From Avimonoglobus sp965151315 (GTDB taxonomy: Bacteria; Bacillota; Clostridia; UBA1381): 16,590 nucleotides of DNA. Below the pieces are notes generated by a model that had not been told where the DNA came from, did no database searches, and worked only from the letters and a program-made list of their open reading frames with translations. The position numbers and the translations under genes are program-made. Shown in pieces: positions 14,414-16,590 of this stretch; position 1 is the stretch's first letter; each line of letters starts with the position of its first letter. The DNA is taken from assembly GCA_965151315.1 (NCBI GenBank), contig CBCTZG010000061.1, positions 1 to 16,590 on the forward strand. The letters are read 5' to 3'.

Positions 14414-15552
14414 TTTTGAAAACCTCCCAAAAGCTTCTTTCTTACTTTGGAAAAGCCGGACTCTGCCTGATCCACCCGTCCCGTGATATATCCTGACAGG
14501 ATACTTGCATAAATCCCGTAATTTGCCGTATCCTCCAATATATCCGGCGCATACTCTGCATAATAGGTCTGCGCTTTGTATTCATCCAGATAAAGCATCG
14601 TCCGCTGTTTCGGGACAGAGAAATTCATAATGGTATACAACTCAGGGATGATCCCAAGACTGTTTATCACATGGTTGTAATTGTAAAACTCCCATGGCTT
14701 GCCGCCGGAAACCAGAATCTTTACATCATTTGCGGCAAACTCCTGTGACGTAACTTCCCGGCAAGCACCATAATCGTACACATAAAACTGATACCCTTTC
14801 CCCAAAACATCTAAAAAAGAATAATTGTGATAAACTGTAATACCTTTCCATGCAATACTCCCATCTTCCCGCAGTGATTTCTGGCTTCCGGCATATATAT
14901 CCAGCATTTTCTGGACATCGCCGTGGATATTGCTTTCCAGATAGCAGGCTTTTTTCTGCTGCTTTGTCAGAAACGCCGTAATCGCCATTGCATGATGGGT
15001 TGTCCCCACATGCGGCTCTATCCCGCAAACACCGATTGTTACCATTGCTTTAGAAGCTGCCGGGATTTCTATTTTAGCGCGGGGCGGCGCTGGCTTTGGT
15101 TCTGCCGGTTTTTCTGCCGGGGAAAAATTGTTTGGTGCAAATACAGCCGCAGGCTGTCTTGATACGCTTTCCTGTTCTTCCCCCGACAGGCAGGTTTCTA
15201 TCTCTTTCCGGGCCTGCTCCGTATCCGGTGATAAGACCACACGGCATACGGCTCTTTCGCGCAGCGCATTGACTAAGCTTTCGCTTACCTTCCCATCCAA
15301 GGCAGCCACAATGATTTTTGCCGCCGTCATATAACGCATACCGCATATACTGTCGTAAATCTCTTTATCCGTATTGTCCAGACAGGCAAGGTCAATCACA
15401 AAGAATTTTATATGTTCCAGCTTTTTAATTTCCGTATTCACAAACAGCCTGATGTCTTTGATATTCGTCACAAATTCAAAATGTAACTTTCGTTCTTCGC
15501 AAATCTCTTTCATCAGGCTGACATGTTCCGGGGCTGTGATGTAATAGACCAT
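14410..15552 (-). CDS. tadZ: TadZ/CpaE-like pilus localisation protein with degenerate P-loop
   Basis: This 380-residue protein has three parts. Residues 1-125 look like a receiver-type alpha/beta domain (FFVIDLACLDN, AAKIIVAALDGK, RVVLSPD). A proline/alanine-rich linker spans about 130-165. Residues 168-380 form a MinD/ParA-like domain. This is the TadZ/CpaE layout, whose members place the Tad pilus machine at a cell site. The nucleotide loop reads GIEPHVGTTHH (about 177-187), with no lysine where ParA/MinD proteins carry KGGxGKT, so ATP hydrolysis is doubtful. The gene has a strong ribosome-binding site (AAGGAGGA) 6 bases before the ATG. It overlaps cpaB by four bases (ATGA), implying translational coupling. 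A second MinD-like gene beside tadA may supply the active ATPase. Confidence 0.75.
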   Translation of the reverse strand: MVYYITAPEHVSLMKEICEERKLHFEFVTNIKDIRLFVNTEIKKLEHIKFFVIDLACLDNTDKEIYDSICGMRYMTAAKIIVAALDGKVSESLVNALRERAVCRVVLSPDTEQARKEIETCLSGEEQESVSRQPAAVFAPNNFSPAEKPAEPKPAPPRAKIEIPAASKAMVTIGVCGIEPHVGTTHHAMAITAFLTKQQKKACYLESNIHGDVQKMLDIYAGSQKSLREDGSIAWKGITVYHNYSFLDVLGKGYQFYVYDYGACREVTSQEFAANDVKILVSGGKPWEFYNYNHVINSLGIIPELYTIMNFSVPKQRTMLYLDEYKAQTYYAEYAPDILEDTANYGIYASILSGYITGRVDQAESGFSKVRKKLLGGFQK

Positions 15553-15603
15553 AAATTCCTCCTTCCCGCCAAAATCTTATATTCGATTCCGCTTCATTTT
15601 CAT

Positions 15604-15756
15604 TCATTGCACACGCTCCACCTCCTGCGGCGTTTCTACCGCCGGTACAGCCGTTTCCTGCGGCTTATCCTGTTTCAGCCTGCCAACACCGAAAATAAGG
15701 AGCAGGATGATGACAACGTAAATACAAATTTCAATTACATTTTGTTTCCGGTTCAT
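15604..15756 (-). CDS. Small single-span membrane protein
   Basis: This 50-residue open frame begins MNRKQNVIEICIYVVIILLL and ends in QEVERVQ. Residues 8-25 form one strongly hydrophobic span. The remainder is a short proline-, alanine- and glutamate-rich tail, probably external if the basic N-terminus stays inside. A GAGGG ribosome-binding site lies 5 bases before the ATG. The gene starts 7 bases after the peptidase stop and ends about 50 bases before the TadZ-like gene, so it is probably co-transcribed with both. No family is recognised. By position it could be a minor accessory subunit of the pilus or peptidase machinery. Confidence 0.65.
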   Translation of the reverse strand: MNRKQNVIEICIYVVIILLLIFGVGRLKQDKPQETAVPAVETPQEVERVQ

Positions 15757-15763
15757 TTTTCCC

Positions 15764-16540
15764 TCACTTCCAAAACGCCCATGCGCCTTTTCCCTCGTTT
15801 ACAAAAACTGATACATTCCATTCCTGCTGGCTTCGCTCGCGGCTGTTTGGGTCGTTGACTAAAATATTTCCGCTTTCCGTTATCCCGCGCAGGACAATAA
15901 AGTGGCCGGCGCTTGTAAAATGCCCCGGCCCCATACTCATAATTAAAATCTTGCCTTCCCGCAGTTTCCCTGCAATCTGTGCACTGCTGACGGACAATTC
16001 CTCACATTGGAACCCCCAATGCCTTGCTCCGGCTGCAAACAGCCCCCATGAGGTTCCAACGCCTTCAACCCGATATCCATTTGCCGCGCTCCATTCCGCC
16101 ATAACTTTCGGGTTAACAGACGTATTCCCCGTTAGAGCCACCGTCACCATTGCCAAAGAGGTTGGTCCGCAGCCGCTTGACGCGATTGTCCCGCTTCTGC
16201 CATAAGCAAAATTGCCCCAGCGTTTATCCCATTGCAGGAAAAGCGGCACTTCACTTGCTGTATAGTCGCCGCTGATATCTATTACCGCGTCGCTGCCTAT
16301 ATATCCATACTCATCCTGCAAAGCCTGTGCATATGCCGTGTGCGTATCGTTTTGAAATAAGCCGCCTAAAAATTCTATCGGGTTTGTCAGTATGTAAAAT
16401 GCAAACGACAAGATCATTACCACTGTAATGACCGGTGCAAGCACAATAGCGAGTACGCGCTTTCTTGTTTCTTCATCCTTTAATACGGTAATGACTACCT
16501 GAAGGATGGCTTTTGCTGTTGCCGGGTCTATTGCGATCAC
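15764..16540 (-). CDS. Membrane-anchored C39-like cysteine peptidase
   Basis: This is a 258-residue protein. Residues 1-27 are amphipathic (IDPATAKAILQ...), one membrane span lies at about 28-52, and a papain-fold domain of the Peptidase_C39_2 type fills about 96-258. The probable catalytic residues are Cys124 in SSGCGPTSLAMV, His213 in SAGHFIVLRG and Asp230 in VNDPNS, and GTSWGLFAAGARHWG fits the fold. The catalytic domain should lie outside the cytoplasmic membrane. Possible roles are cell-wall cleavage or processing of pilus or surface proteins. Classic C39 enzymes cut after double-glycine leaders, but there is no ABC transporter here. The N-terminal layout resembles wall hydrolases of clostridial conjugative elements (recollection, not searched). 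The start is uncertain: the GTG at 16540 overlaps a near-perfect ribosome-binding site, so initiation may be a few codons downstream. Confidence 0.8.
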   Translation of the reverse strand: MIAIDPATAKAILQVVITVLKDEETRKRVLAIVLAPVITVVMILSFAFYILTNPIEFLGGLFQNDTHTAYAQALQDEYGYIGSDAVIDISGDYTASEVPLFLQWDKRWGNFAYGRSGTIASSGCGPTSLAMVTVALTGNTSVNPKVMAEWSAANGYRVEGVGTSWGLFAAGARHWGFQCEELSVSSAQIAGKLREGKILIMSMGPGHFTSAGHFIVLRGITESGNILVNDPNSRERSQQEWNVSVFVNEGKGAWAFWK

Positions 16541-16554
16541 CTCCCTATATAATC

Positions 16555-16590
16555 TTAGTTTTTCTTTAATTTTCTCAGTTTTTCTTTCAA
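16555..16590 (-). CDS. C-terminal tail of an upstream gene (partial)
   Basis: Twelve in-frame codons run from the window edge to a TAA stop and encode a lysine-rich tail, LKEKLRKLKKN. The stop lies 14 bases before the start region of the peptidase gene, which fits the tight operon spacing seen throughout the window. A tail this short cannot be assigned to a family. It could equally be a chance open frame, but the basic, helix-prone composition looks like a real protein terminus. Confidence 0.35.
   Translation of the reverse strand: MKEKLRKLKKN

Noticed and set aside
16555..16590. Tandem AGTTTTTCTTT repeats at the right edge as an att site or iteron.
   Set aside because: Only two short AT-rich copies are seen, and on the minus strand they read as a lysine-rich coding tail.

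Overview
The window looks like part of an integrative/conjugative element or plasmid from a low-to-mid GC anaerobic Firmicute, most likely a gut Clostridium-relative. This rests on perfect Gram-positive Shine-Dalgarno sites, S-layer-homology (SLH) repeats, a RepA_N-type replication initiator, a short SSB, and several small families typical of clostridial mobile elements. All supported genes lie on the minus strand, so transcription runs from the high-coordinate end to the low end. No stretch over 300 bases lacks a gene. I saw no rRNA, tRNA, CRISPR array, transposase or integrase.

In transcription order: (1) 16590-13709 holds a membrane-anchored C39-like cysteine peptidase, a 50-residue single-span membrane protein, a TadZ/CpaE-like protein with a degenerate P-loop, and CpaB/RcpC. 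It ends in a 24-bp palindromic hairpin. (2) 13663-11910 holds two overlapping DNA methyltransferase genes, a C5-cytosine enzyme and an MT-A70-type enzyme, with no restriction enzyme beside them. (3) 11868-5132 is the core of a Tad (type IVc, Flp-like) pilus: a second MinD/TadZ-like ATPase, the TadA motor ATPase, TadB and TadC platform proteins, a short Flp-like pilin and two TadE/TadF-type pseudopilins. A self-contained AAA ATPase/DUF4143 gene, with its own promoter, inverted repeat and terminator, sits between tadB and tadC. A damaged copy of the tadC 5' region lies on its other side. (4) 5122-2124 is a separate surface module: a consensus promoter inside a large inverted repeat, a ribbon-helix-helix regulator, an SLH-domain protein and a 520-residue exported protein of unknown family. 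(5) 2083-1 is a replication/maintenance module: SSB-like protein, a DUF3849/DUF3848-like protein and a short RepA_N initiator, closed by terminators.

Inferred working model: a mobile element carries a Gram-positive Tad-like pilus with surface-anchored accessory proteins, perhaps for cell contact in transfer or for adhesion, plus orphan methyltransferases that could protect its DNA. A prepilin peptidase (TadV/CpaA) and the relaxase/type IV secretion genes are not in the window and would have to lie outside it. Hairpins with U-rich tails occur at most module junctions, very close to the next start codon, suggesting that read-through sets the relative output of the modules.
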